Part shown: one piece after another, positions 25,728 to 33,712 of the stretch
How positions within the stretch are numbered: position 1 is the stretch's first letter
How the letters are laid out: each line of letters begins with the position of its first letter
Assembly (NCBI GenBank): GCA_016789745.1
Contig: JAEUQF010000071.1
Span: forward strand, 1-41,331
DNA: 41,331 nucleotides
From: Bryobacterales bacterium
GTDB lineage: Bacteria > Acidobacteriota > Terriglobia > Bryobacterales > Bryobacteraceae
Direction: 5' to 3'
Program-made: the position numbers and the translations under genes
The notes under the pieces: model-generated
Seen by the model: the letters and a program-made list of their open reading frames with translations, nothing else
Databases searched by the model: none
Told to the model about the DNA's origin: nothing

Positions 25728-26399
25728 GTGCCGCTTACGTTAGCTTTCCTGGCGTTACTGCCTGTTTCGGCGCTAGTCGCCGCCACTTATAATCCGTACG
25801 CAGAGTTCGGGAACACCAATCCCAGTGGTGTCTGGACGTATGGGTACGCCAGCACCGTAGGCGGGGCGGTGACAAACTTCAGCGATTACTTTGCCGATCC
25901 TGCGCCGCAGGCGAATGGCCAACTGGCCGGGTGGGTAACCAGTGGTGTGGATAACTTTCTGGGCGCTTACAAGTCTCCTGCGGCTGGCGAGATCCTGCTG
26001 CATCCCGGCCCGACGGGCCAATACGCCGTGTTGCGGTTCACGGCACCGGAAACGGCAGTGTTTCAGATCGCGGGGAGTTTTCGCGGTATTGATGTCGCGA
26101 CGACCGATGTACAGATTCTGGTGAATAGCCTATCGGCTTTTACCGGAAGTATTGCCGGGCAGAATGATCAGGAAGTGTTCAGCGCTTCGGTGGCGCTGGT
26201 TACCGGGCAGACCATCGACTTCCTGGTGGGATTCGGCAGCAACGGAAGTTATCAGCAGGACGCGACGGGGCTGACGTTAGCGATAACGTCGAGTCCGGCT
26301 ACCGACGTACCGGAACCACGGACCACGGGGATGCTGGCGCTGGTGGCACTGGCGATGGGGATGCGGCGAGGCAGGCGTTGCGCCTCGGAGAACAACTAG
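25728..26399 (+). CDS. PEP-CTERM-sorted secreted protein
   Basis: The 223-residue protein starts with a short hydrophobic signal peptide (P-L-T-L-A-F-L-A-L-L-P-V-S-A). The middle is a beta-rich, Gly/Ser/Thr-rich domain of unknown function. The end has V-P-E-P (194-197), a hydrophobic segment (T-G-M-L-A-L-V-A-L-A-M-G-M) and R-R-G-R-R, which is the PEP-CTERM sorting signal. Such proteins are processed by an exosortase at the cytoplasmic membrane and are tied to exopolysaccharide production. A six-residue tail after the Arg cluster is slightly longer than usual. The GTG start is supported by GGGAG seven bases upstream. The stop overlaps the last gene of the convergent polysaccharide operon by 4 bp. 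Confidence 0.85.
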   Translation: MPLTLAFLALLPVSALVAATYNPYAEFGNTNPSGVWTYGYASTVGGAVTNFSDYFADPAPQANGQLAGWVTSGVDNFLGAYKSPAAGEILLHPGPTGQYAVLRFTAPETAVFQIAGSFRGIDVATTDVQILVNSLSAFTGSIAGQNDQEVFSASVALVTGQTIDFLVGFGSNGSYQQDATGLTLAITSSPATDVPEPRTTGMLALVALAMGMRRGRRCASENN

Positions 26400-26722
26400 T
26401 GGGAACCGCTGCCACGCTCGTCCAGGAAGTCGTTGGCGAGCAACAGGCAGCCTTCCAATTCGATCACAGCGGTGGTGTGTTGGCCTAGTTGCCATAGGAA
26501 GCGGAACCACTCCTCCGCGGGCGTGCCGCGGGCCGCTGGGGGAATCAGGGCGACCCAGGCGTTCTGGCCGAGATTACCGGTTAGTTTCCTGACTTGTTCG
26601 GGCGCGAGTGGTGCCCGCCAGACGGAGATGGTGTCACTGTGTTGGATATCAGGACGAGTGGCATCGGGGTCATGAAGGGGGTCCATGGCATGCTCTTCGG
26701 GGAGGGGCGTGGACGGAATCAA
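26396..26722 (-). CDS. Small protein of unknown function, last gene of the polysaccharide operon
   Basis: The 108-residue frame starts with TTG in a TTGA overlap with the stop of the acyltransferase gene, a common coupling arrangement. An ATG at 26686 would give 96 residues. It has no signal peptide or membrane span. Visible text includes L-A-P-E-Q-V-R-K-L-T-G-N-L-G-Q-N-A-W-V-A-L-I-P-P and an amphipathic W-F-R-F-L-W-Q-L-G-Q-H-T-T-A-V-I-E-L-E-G-C-L-L-L. I recognise no family. Its position makes a role linked to polymer synthesis or its control possible. It overlaps the PEP-CTERM gene end by 4 bp. Confidence 0.6.
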   Translation of the reverse strand: MIPSTPLPEEHAMDPLHDPDATRPDIQHSDTISVWRAPLAPEQVRKLTGNLGQNAWVALIPPAARGTPAEEWFRFLWQLGQHTTAVIELEGCLLLANDFLDERGSGSH

Positions 26723-27951
26723 GCGGCGTGACTGACCGCCGAGAGCCTCTGGTATTTGAAGGTGTGTCCGCGGTTTATCAGCGGTTGCTCAATGTATTTC
26801 CAGGAAAGGGCGGCGAGCGAGAAGACCAGCACCGTTGACAGCAATGTGGCGGCAACAGCAGTAAGTGTGGTGAGTTCCGGCAGGGCATTGAACAGGATGG
26901 CGTGAACCAGCCCGTTCACGCCCTGGTGGAAGATATACACGAAGTACGAGTACAACCCCACCTGACGCAGGACTGTGTTGCGGAAAAGCCATCCCAGCGG
27001 ACCAGCGGGGTGAACCACGGCGACCAGCAGCAGCGTAACGTAGGCGAGACTCAGCCAGGAGAAGCCGAATAGTGCCATGACTAGACTCGCGATGGACCAG
27101 GCCTCCGCGGTCATAATGGCGAGTCCGAACAAAAGAACACCCAGAGTGGTGTAGAGGAGCCGGATGTGCTCTCTGAGCCAGGTCCGGGTGTCGGACCGGC
27201 GGATGGCGATTGCGGCGAGTACGCCGTAGGCCAACGCATCCGCGCGGCAAGGTGTCAGCACATACGCTGCTTTGAAACCCTCGGGCCCTGACATCCAGAA
27301 GAGCGCGCGGAGGAGCGGTGCAATGACGATGCAGAGGGCCGCCAACTGCGTCAGACGATTGAGCGTCAAATACCGTACGGCAAGGGGGAGCACGAGATAG
27401 AACTGCTCCTCAATGGCGAGTGACCACGTGATATTCACCCAATACGGTCCCCACTGCTGGGCGATCGCCGACGCAAAGTTCTGAAGAAAGAGCGGGTAAG
27501 TCCATGGCGCGAGCGGGTCGCCGAAGAGGCGGGCGAAGGGGGGCCCCCAGGATGCCGCATTCCCGGCGAGAGCTGCGAAATAGATGGCCAGAGCCAAGTA
27601 GTAGATGGGGAAGATGCGGTGAATCCGGCGCAGGTAGAACGTTCGGAAGTAGTGGGGGCTGGACTTCACATCCAGGAGAATGCCGCCGATCAGGAATCCG
27701 GAGAGGACGAAGAACAGATCGACGCCGCTCCAGCCAAGAAATAGGATTCTGTCGAGGAAGGATGCGAAGGTGCCTGGCTGTGGATGCCAGTGGTCCCAGA
27801 CATAGTGGGACGCCAAAACCATGAGGATCGCGGTGCCACGAATTCCGTCGAGTTCGGGGATGCGGCGGTCGAAGGTGAGGCTGGAGCCCTGCTGGAGAGA
27901 TTCAGAGGTGTCGCGGGCGCGTTGTGGCGTGCTCGGGGTATGTGCTTGCAT
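26719..27951 (-). CDS. Acyltransferase 3 family membrane protein (polymer O-acylation)
   Basis: The 410-residue protein has the acyltransferase 3 (OafA/OatA-type) pattern: E-L-D-G-I-R-G-T-A-I-L-M-V-L-A-S-H-Y with conserved His49, F-F-V-L-S-G-F-L-I-G-G, R-R-I-H-R-I-F-P-I-Y-Y, and W-S-L-A-I-E-E-Q-F-Y. About ten membrane spans are visible. Family members move acetyl or other acyl groups from the cytoplasmic side onto sugars of exported glycans. Within this locus it probably O-acylates the repeat unit or polymer. It begins 25 bp after the FkbM gene. Confidence 0.93.
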   Translation of the reverse strand: MQAHTPSTPQRARDTSESLQQGSSLTFDRRIPELDGIRGTAILMVLASHYVWDHWHPQPGTFASFLDRILFLGWSGVDLFFVLSGFLIGGILLDVKSSPHYFRTFYLRRIHRIFPIYYLALAIYFAALAGNAASWGPPFARLFGDPLAPWTYPLFLQNFASAIAQQWGPYWVNITWSLAIEEQFYLVLPLAVRYLTLNRLTQLAALCIVIAPLLRALFWMSGPEGFKAAYVLTPCRADALAYGVLAAIAIRRSDTRTWLREHIRLLYTTLGVLLFGLAIMTAEAWSIASLVMALFGFSWLSLAYVTLLLVAVVHPAGPLGWLFRNTVLRQVGLYSYFVYIFHQGVNGLVHAILFNALPELTTLTAVAATLLSTVLVFSLAALSWKYIEQPLINRGHTFKYQRLSAVSHAA

Positions 27952-27976
27952 GTACTGCCTCCACGGTCTGTTGGCA

Positions 27977-28900
27977 TCAGAAGAACCACAGCACTTCCGG
28001 CCGTATATGGCCGTGCTGCCTCACGCATTCTCCGGCTCTCATGTCATACCGCGGCGAACCCGATCGAATCAGTCGCTGGATCTCATCGAGATCGCGCTCC
28101 AGGTGATAGGGAACCGCTGCGATGCGCGGGCGGTGGTTTGCGAGAGTTGTACGCCCCCCAAGAAGCGCTTGTTGCTCAGCGCCTTCAATGTTTAGTTTTA
28201 GGAACGAGACCGTTTCCAGGCCGAGTTCCCGAACGAGCTGATCCAGGGTCACTACGTCAACCTGGATGGAGTGAATGCGCCCCTGCAGTGGCAGGACCAT
28301 GCTGTTCAACGCTGGATCGTACTCGTCAACCTGCAGTTTGGCGGTGCCGGTGCGGTTCCAGAGGCCTTTCGGGTAGACGATCACGCGACCGGCGTCAATT
28401 TCGGAAGCAAACGTGCGGCGTAGGCACCGGACATTCCCGGGCGCCGGCTCAATGGCGACCACCAACCTGGCACCTGAGGCGAGTGCCGAGCGTGTGAAGA
28501 CCCCCACGTGAGCGCCGGCGTCGAGGACGACATCGCCGGGGCGGACACCGGCGTAGACACCGCGATCGATCATGGCGAGAAGATAGGGGAGCGTAACCGG
28601 ATGGGTACCGGCGGGAACCCAGAACTCTCCATGGGGCGTGCGCCATAGCTCCATTCCATCGAGCGTTCTCACCAGTTGGCTTTGGGCTCTGATGCGGCCG
28701 GTCAGGGTCAGTTGGTGGTTGGCGGTTTCCGGGAGTTTCCAGGCGGAGGATGCGGAACAGCCTCGAGCCTGGCCGACGGCATAGCGCACGGACATGGCGA
28801 GCTTGGCGTAGAGCGGAGAACGCGAACGGTTGCTATAGATCACTCCTGCCCCGGCAAGGAGACCGGCGGTGAGGAGAGCCGCGAGGATCGCCCTGCGCAC
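27977..28900 (-). CDS. FkbM-family methyltransferase with N-terminal membrane segment
   Basis: The 307-residue protein has a hydrophobic N-terminal span (about 3-22), then a Rossmann methyltransferase domain with V-V-L-D-A-G-A-H-V-G-V-F-T (124-136, SAM-binding glycine loop), A-I-E-P-A-P (acidic loop) and F-L-K-L-N-I-E-G-A-E (FkbM hallmark). FkbM enzymes O-methylate hydroxyls on sugars or polyketides. Here it would methylate a sugar of the repeat unit. The N-terminal span is unusual for the family and suggests membrane tethering. The start is 3 bp after the stop of the GT2 gene upstream. Confidence 0.88.
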   Translation of the reverse strand: MRRAILAALLTAGLLAGAGVIYSNRSRSPLYAKLAMSVRYAVGQARGCSASSAWKLPETANHQLTLTGRIRAQSQLVRTLDGMELWRTPHGEFWVPAGTHPVTLPYLLAMIDRGVYAGVRPGDVVLDAGAHVGVFTRSALASGARLVVAIEPAPGNVRCLRRTFASEIDAGRVIVYPKGLWNRTGTAKLQVDEYDPALNSMVLPLQGRIHSIQVDVVTLDQLVRELGLETVSFLKLNIEGAEQQALLGGRTTLANHRPRIAAVPYHLERDLDEIQRLIRSGSPRYDMRAGECVRQHGHIRPEVLWFF

Positions 28901-28903
28901 GTT

Positions 28904-29686
28904 TCAGCGTCCCGCCGCGGTGGGCTTTGCCTGCGTTCGTGGAGCCGTGCGCCGCTGGTGGTAGCCACGGTAGGGTCCCATGACGCGCAATGCGAACAGA
29001 CGAAGGAATCGGCGCAAGCTTGCCAGCACTTCGGCGAAGTTCATCTTGGATTCGCCGTCCTGCCGGGCGGGAAGAACGACGGGCACTTCGCGAATGGAGA
29101 ATCCGGCCAGGTGCAGAATGTAGGCACTTTCGAAGAAGAAGGCGTAACCCGCTGCTTGCACGTCATCGAAGACTTCTACGGGGATGCGGTCCAGGCGATA
29201 GAGCCGGAATGAGGTGGTGGCGTCGAGGGTCATACCCAGCATGGCGGTGGTGAGTATGTGACCGAAGCGGGTGAGGAAACGACGGTAAGGCGTCCAGTCC
29301 TTCAGGTTCTCCGGAGAAGCGCCGTAGCGTGTGGAGATCACGAAGTCGCATTCTCTACTGGCTTCCAGGAACTGTGGCAGGTACTCGGGGCGATGTGTGA
29401 AGTCGCAGTCAAGCGTCATGAGTTTCGAATAGCCCTGTGCATACGCCCAGCGTATTCCGAACAGATGGGCGGTGCCGATGCCTTGCTTGCCGGGGCGATG
29501 GACCACGTGGACCGCCGGATCCTTAGCCGCCAGGTGATCGAGGATGGCGCCGGTTCCGTCGGGCGAGTTGTCATCGACAAACAACACATCGGGCGCGAAC
29601 GGCAATGCGCGGAGGGCCCGGCACATCTTCTCGGCGTTGCGCCTTTCGTTGTAAGTGGGGATGAAGACCAGGATTTTTTCTGACAT
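28904..29686 (-). CDS. GT2 glycosyltransferase, polyprenyl-phosphate mannose synthase-like
   Basis: The 260-residue protein has the GT2 DPM1-type signature: F-I-P-T-Y-N-E (8-14), V-D-D-N-S-P-D-G-T (37-45), and D-C-D-F-T-H-R-P-E-Y-L (93-103) with the metal-binding Asp residues. It lacks a C-terminal membrane domain. DPM1-like enzymes transfer mannose or another sugar from a nucleotide sugar to polyprenyl phosphate. That product is the donor used by GT-C membrane enzymes, two of which are in this locus (31093-32397 and 40540-41331). This offers a biochemical link between the genes. Confidence 0.92.
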   Translation of the reverse strand: MSEKILVFIPTYNERRNAEKMCRALRALPFAPDVLFVDDNSPDGTGAILDHLAAKDPAVHVVHRPGKQGIGTAHLFGIRWAYAQGYSKLMTLDCDFTHRPEYLPQFLEASRECDFVISTRYGASPENLKDWTPYRRFLTRFGHILTTAMLGMTLDATTSFRLYRLDRIPVEVFDDVQAAGYAFFFESAYILHLAGFSIREVPVVLPARQDGESKMNFAEVLASLRRFLRLFALRVMGPYRGYHQRRTAPRTQAKPTAAGR

Positions 29687-29699
29687 GGGTGTGAGTGAA

Positions 29700-30986
29700 T
29701 CAGGTGGCGGGCGTCAAGGTTCGCAGGGCGCGGTGGTGCGCCGGCACCTCACTGAGCGGCGGAACCAGCGCGATGTTGGGGAGAGGGAATAGCAGTCGGC
29801 CGCCCTGGCGGAAGTAGGACGCTTCCCGCTCGACGAAGTAGTCGCGAAAATGCCAGGGCAGAACCAACAGGTAGTCGGGCGCCAGGGCTTTCGCTTCGGC
29901 CTCCGAGACGATGGGGATGAGGGTGCCCGGGGTGAACCGTCCATACTTGTCGGCATTGATCTCACCGATGCAGGGGACTTGGTGGGCGGTAATATTGCAG
30001 TACTGCAGCAGCACGTTGCCTTTGGTGGATGCTCCATAACCGGCGACCAGGCGGCCTTGGTGTTGGAAGCCGTGGAGCAGTTCATCCAGGTCGTCGCGGA
30101 AGCGTTTCACACGGCGGGCGAAGGCTTCGTAAGGGGCCAGCGTGTTCAGGCCTTCGGCGCGCTCGCGTGCGAGCGCTTCATCGACGCGGGAACTGCGCGT
30201 ATAGCCGGCTCCGGGCTTTGCCAGCAGCACCGAGAAGCTGCCGCCGTTGACGTTGTTGAAGTCCACATCCAGAACTTCCAACCCGGCCCGGTCGGCCATC
30301 CACTGCACCTGGGACAGGTCGTAGAACTCCAGGTGTTCATGGCAGACGGTATCGAAGGCGTTGGCGCGAAGCATGGCCGGCATGTAGCTTTGTTCAATCA
30401 TCCAGACGCCATCGTCGGCCAGAATGTCGCGGACTTCGCCGACAAACCCCAACGGGTCCTCCAGGTCATAGAACATGGAGAACGAAGTCACCACGCGGGC
30501 TTTGCGGCTTGTGTAGGATTGCAGGACGCGGGCGGAGAAGAAGGTGGGGAGCAGGTCGACGTGTCTGGGATAGTACTGCTTGAGTTTGATACCCGTGGGG
30601 TCAATGCCGACCAGCTGTAGATCACGCGGATAGAAACTGAGCAAGGTTCCATCGTTGCTGCCGATATCGACCACCAGATCGCCCCGGTTGAGGGAGATGC
30701 GGGAGCGGAGCTGTTCCACGCGGCTTTCCAGGTGAGCCACCATGGATGAGTTCAGGCCGGAGCGGTATCCATAGTTGGTGCCGTACATTTCGGCGCCGTC
30801 ATAGGAGTAGCGCAACTGCAGCAGACCGCAAACCGCGGAGCCATCGCCACGCCAGCACTTGACCAACTCCAGTGGTCCGGTAGTAATTCTCTCGTCGCGC
30901 GTGGACGGGAACACTCCGGTGAGTGCCTGTTCGCCCAAGTGTAGGACAGGTCTAAGTTGCGGGTTGCCGCAGATGCGGCACTTCAT
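29700..30986 (-). CDS. Class I SAM methyltransferase of the sugar C-methyltransferase type
   Basis: The 428-residue protein has three parts. The N-terminal zinc-binding region has C-R-I-C (Cys3, Cys6) and later Cys44 and Cys53. A central Rossmann domain has V-V-D-I-G-S-N-D-G-T-L-L (105-116). A C-terminal domain has the family hallmark G-Y-G-A-S-T-K-G-N-V-L-L-Q-Y. This layout matches NDP-hexose C-methyltransferases (TylC3/EvaC-like), which make branched deoxysugars. The ATG at 30986 was preferred over 31028 because it starts directly at M-K-C-R-I-C-G. No matching deoxysugar pathway genes are in the window, so its substrate is unclear. Confidence 0.88.
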   Translation of the reverse strand: MKCRICGNPQLRPVLHLGEQALTGVFPSTRDERITTGPLELVKCWRGDGSAVCGLLQLRYSYDGAEMYGTNYGYRSGLNSSMVAHLESRVEQLRSRISLNRGDLVVDIGSNDGTLLSFYPRDLQLVGIDPTGIKLKQYYPRHVDLLPTFFSARVLQSYTSRKARVVTSFSMFYDLEDPLGFVGEVRDILADDGVWMIEQSYMPAMLRANAFDTVCHEHLEFYDLSQVQWMADRAGLEVLDVDFNNVNGGSFSVLLAKPGAGYTRSSRVDEALARERAEGLNTLAPYEAFARRVKRFRDDLDELLHGFQHQGRLVAGYGASTKGNVLLQYCNITAHQVPCIGEINADKYGRFTPGTLIPIVSEAEAKALAPDYLLVLPWHFRDYFVEREASYFRQGGRLLFPLPNIALVPPLSEVPAHHRALRTLTPAT

Positions 30987-31092
30987 TGTTTCTTTGTACA
31001 CGCGGGGTCTCCCTCTTCCGGTCATCACGGGCCGGACGCCGTGCGGTCAGTAGCCGCAAGAGATAGGAACTACGAAGACGGTTTGGCCAGCA

Positions 31093-32397
31093 TCAGCGGC
31101 CAACATCGCCGGAACCGCAGCGCGCGGCGGCCGTGCGTGGTTCAAAGCGCCGGAGCACATCCATGGCGGCAGGGATGACACCGGAGCGCGGTGCCTCGTC
31201 AGGGCAGCGTGCGAAGGCGACCTCGTACGTCGCGCGAAGCCGGCCATCGCCGTACATACGGGGAAAGCTGTCGGCAGAGAACGAAATGCGCGTGGTCCAG
31301 GCGAGTGCGCCGCAGCCGGCGATGCAGAACACCGCGAGATAGGCAGCGACGAAGGCCCGTGCGGGCAGCGTTCGCAGGACGCGCTGTGCGCCGGCTGTGA
31401 CGAAGCCGATACAGAGCGGAAGCACCGGGATCCAGAACCGCGAGTCGTGGTAGGGCCAGATCGTCAGAATCGCTACGCAACTGACGGCATAGATCTTCAG
31501 TGCGCTGAGATGGTGTCGCTGCGTCCACATGGCCGCCCCGACGCAGACCAGGGCGAACAGGCCAGCGGCGGGCAGGACAGCGCGGGAGCCTGGGACGAAA
31601 CGCTCCGGCATGTTGAGGGCGATCTCACCCCACTCGAGGAGACGAAAGGTGACGATCTGAGACAGGACGGTCCAGAAGCCGCCTTCGTGGTAGATTGCCA
31701 AAGCATCTTCGGCAGTGGACGTTTGGACGATGGTGTAAACAGTCACAGCGCCAGAAGCGGCAAGGGCGATTAGCCGGCGGATTGAGAGAAAGGCGCGCCA
31801 GTTGCCGGCTCCTGGCGAGAGAAAGACCCAGAGCAGTGCGGGGAACAGTGCGATGCCCAACCGGCGGAAGGTGAGGGCGAGCAGGCAGGCGAACCAGGCG
31901 GCAAGCAATGCCGCAGTCCGCTGCGTTGGCGGGCGATCTTCGGCGGTTCGCATTGCCCACACGGCGAAGGTGGAAACTCCAAGGAAAGGGATATCGGTCA
32001 AAGGTAAGGTGGCATGTTTGATCATCACCCAGGACAGCAGCGTGAGACAGCAGCAAAGGACGGCAAGCTCAGGACGGAGGTCCAGGTCCTTGCGGAGCAT
32101 GCCGCACAGTAATCCGAGCGCAACTGCCAGGAACAGATAATTGACAGCGACGAAGACAGGGGGCGTCGCCTGACCGAAGAAGTCGAGAGCGGCGATGAGT
32201 GCCGGGTAGCCGGGAGGGAACTGCGTCACTTCGCCGTAGAAATGGAAACCTGTGCCGCGACGTGCTGAGTCGGCCATGGACAGTAGTTCGATGGCGTCCT
32301 TGTTCAGCCGCAGGGGAGTGGCGAGTTGTACGAAGTACAGGCCGACGAGCGTGGTGAGCAGCGCGAGGAGAATTGGTTGACTAAGCCGGTTGGACAT
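31093..32397 (-). CDS. GT-C-type membrane glycosyltransferase-like protein
   Basis: The 434-residue protein has about ten membrane spans. Its first extracytoplasmic loop has L-N-K-D-A-I-E-L-L-S-M-A (Asp34, Glu37) followed by Q-F-P-P-G-Y-P-A-L-I-A, the pattern of GT39/GT83-like enzymes that use polyprenyl-phosphate sugars. The last 90 residues are a soluble tail. It would add a sugar on the periplasmic side. It overlaps the polymerase gene by 17 bp. The start at 32397 was chosen over an in-frame codon at 32439 to limit the overlap. The exact family is not certain. Confidence 0.75.
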   Translation of the reverse strand: MSNRLSQPILLALLTTLVGLYFVQLATPLRLNKDAIELLSMADSARRGTGFHFYGEVTQFPPGYPALIAALDFFGQATPPVFVAVNYLFLAVALGLLCGMLRKDLDLRPELAVLCCCLTLLSWVMIKHATLPLTDIPFLGVSTFAVWAMRTAEDRPPTQRTAALLAAWFACLLALTFRRLGIALFPALLWVFLSPGAGNWRAFLSIRRLIALAASGAVTVYTIVQTSTAEDALAIYHEGGFWTVLSQIVTFRLLEWGEIALNMPERFVPGSRAVLPAAGLFALVCVGAAMWTQRHHLSALKIYAVSCVAILTIWPYHDSRFWIPVLPLCIGFVTAGAQRVLRTLPARAFVAAYLAVFCIAGCGALAWTTRISFSADSFPRMYGDGRLRATYEVAFARCPDEAPRSGVIPAAMDVLRRFEPRTAAARCGSGDVGR

Positions 32398-33712
32398 GCA
32401 TGGCTCTCTGTTCTGGCGTTTCGGCGAGTCCGGCGGCATACCAGGTAAGACCTAAGGGAATGCTCATGAGAAGCAGGCGAAAGATGACCGCCTCAATGGT
32501 CTGCATGATGAGGTAGGCGGTTAGCCCGGCGATGCAGACGTACTGGGTAATCCAGTAACCGCCGGTGGTGATGGCCTTGGCCCAGATCCATCCGTAGAAT
32601 CTGCCGATAAGCCACAGCGCCGGAAAGGCCAGGTACGCGAACTCCACATATACGTCAGCGATCAATCCTGGCGCTGATCCGATAGCCGGCTCCCAACCGA
32701 GGGTGCTGGAGAAGCCCTCCCCGGCGGTCCCAGCATTGAGCAGTAATTCCGGGACACCGAAATCCTCATACTTGGTTGGCCAGATGGAACTTGGCACCGG
32801 CCGCACCACCACCTGGGCCAGATAGCGTTTGCCCCAGAAGTGCCGTCGCGTTTGCTGGATGTGAAGGACCGTGCCTGTTCCGTAGACGAACTCGTTGCCG
32901 GGGTCGGCCATCTGTACTACCGAACTGACGTCGGTGCGCAGTTCGTGCTCGGAACCCAGGTAGATGCCGCCGCGGTTTGAGATCAGGAACAGCATCAACA
33001 GACCTAAGGACAGGCCCCCGGCACCGACGGCGACGACAGGCGGCCGTTTATTGCGATGCAGGTAGAAGCTGAGTCCGAGCGTAACGGCGATCATGAAGGT
33101 GGGACCGCGGCGCGTGGTGAGGATTGCTTGTACGATCCAGGGACTGGCGAACAGGAAAGCGGCGCACACGTGCACCAGCCGCCAGGAACTGGCCGAGGCT
33201 GAGGCAATGATGAGGAGAATGCCGGGTACCAGGAGAAGAACGCCGTCCCGAACGTAACCGCTGTCATCCCAACCACCGGAGTAGGCGCGGCCGAACGCTT
33301 CGGCGAATCCACCCACGTTGCGGACGGTGGTGCTCCAGGCGAGCAGGCCACACGCGCCAATCAGGATGCCACCGGCCAGCAGGCGGGTTGCGGCCGTGTT
33401 GGACAGCACCAGCCTGGGGCAGGGAGCGTGCCGCGGCGTGACACTCATACAGCCCCAAAGCAGGGCTACGATCCCGAGGCAATTCAAATACTGGACCGCG
33501 GCAACCTGCTCCTCCGCGAAGAACCCGTCGAGGCCTCCGGCACGTACCAGCTTCATCGGCATCCAGCCATATAGGAAAGTAAGTATGGGCGCGATCAGCG
33601 TGACCGGGTGGAACACGTCGCCGGTGCGGTCATACGACAGCAGCATGGCGAGTAAGGGCGCGAGCAGCGCGAACCACAGCAGCACTTCTAGCACGGCTCC
33701 GCCTCCAGGCAT
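32381..33712 (-). CDS. Wzy-like oligosaccharide repeat-unit polymerase
   Basis: The 443-residue protein has about 11-12 hydrophobic spans and large loops. Between the middle spans lie A-I-L-T-T-R-R-G-P-T-F-M-I and L-I-S-N-R-G-G-I-Y-L, the Arg-containing pattern common in O-antigen polymerases. Sequence conservation in Wzy proteins is low, so the call rests on topology, length and the neighbouring Wzx-like flippase and glycosyltransferases. It would join lipid-linked repeat units at the outer face of the inner membrane. It overlaps the upstream GT4 gene by 25 bp. Confidence 0.75.
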   Translation of the reverse strand: MPGGGAVLEVLLWFALLAPLLAMLLSYDRTGDVFHPVTLIAPILTFLYGWMPMKLVRAGGLDGFFAEEQVAAVQYLNCLGIVALLWGCMSVTPRHAPCPRLVLSNTAATRLLAGGILIGACGLLAWSTTVRNVGGFAEAFGRAYSGGWDDSGYVRDGVLLLVPGILLIIASASASSWRLVHVCAAFLFASPWIVQAILTTRRGPTFMIAVTLGLSFYLHRNKRPPVVAVGAGGLSLGLLMLFLISNRGGIYLGSEHELRTDVSSVVQMADPGNEFVYGTGTVLHIQQTRRHFWGKRYLAQVVVRPVPSSIWPTKYEDFGVPELLLNAGTAGEGFSSTLGWEPAIGSAPGLIADVYVEFAYLAFPALWLIGRFYGWIWAKAITTGGYWITQYVCIAGLTAYLIMQTIEAVIFRLLLMSIPLGLTWYAAGLAETPEQRAMHVQPA

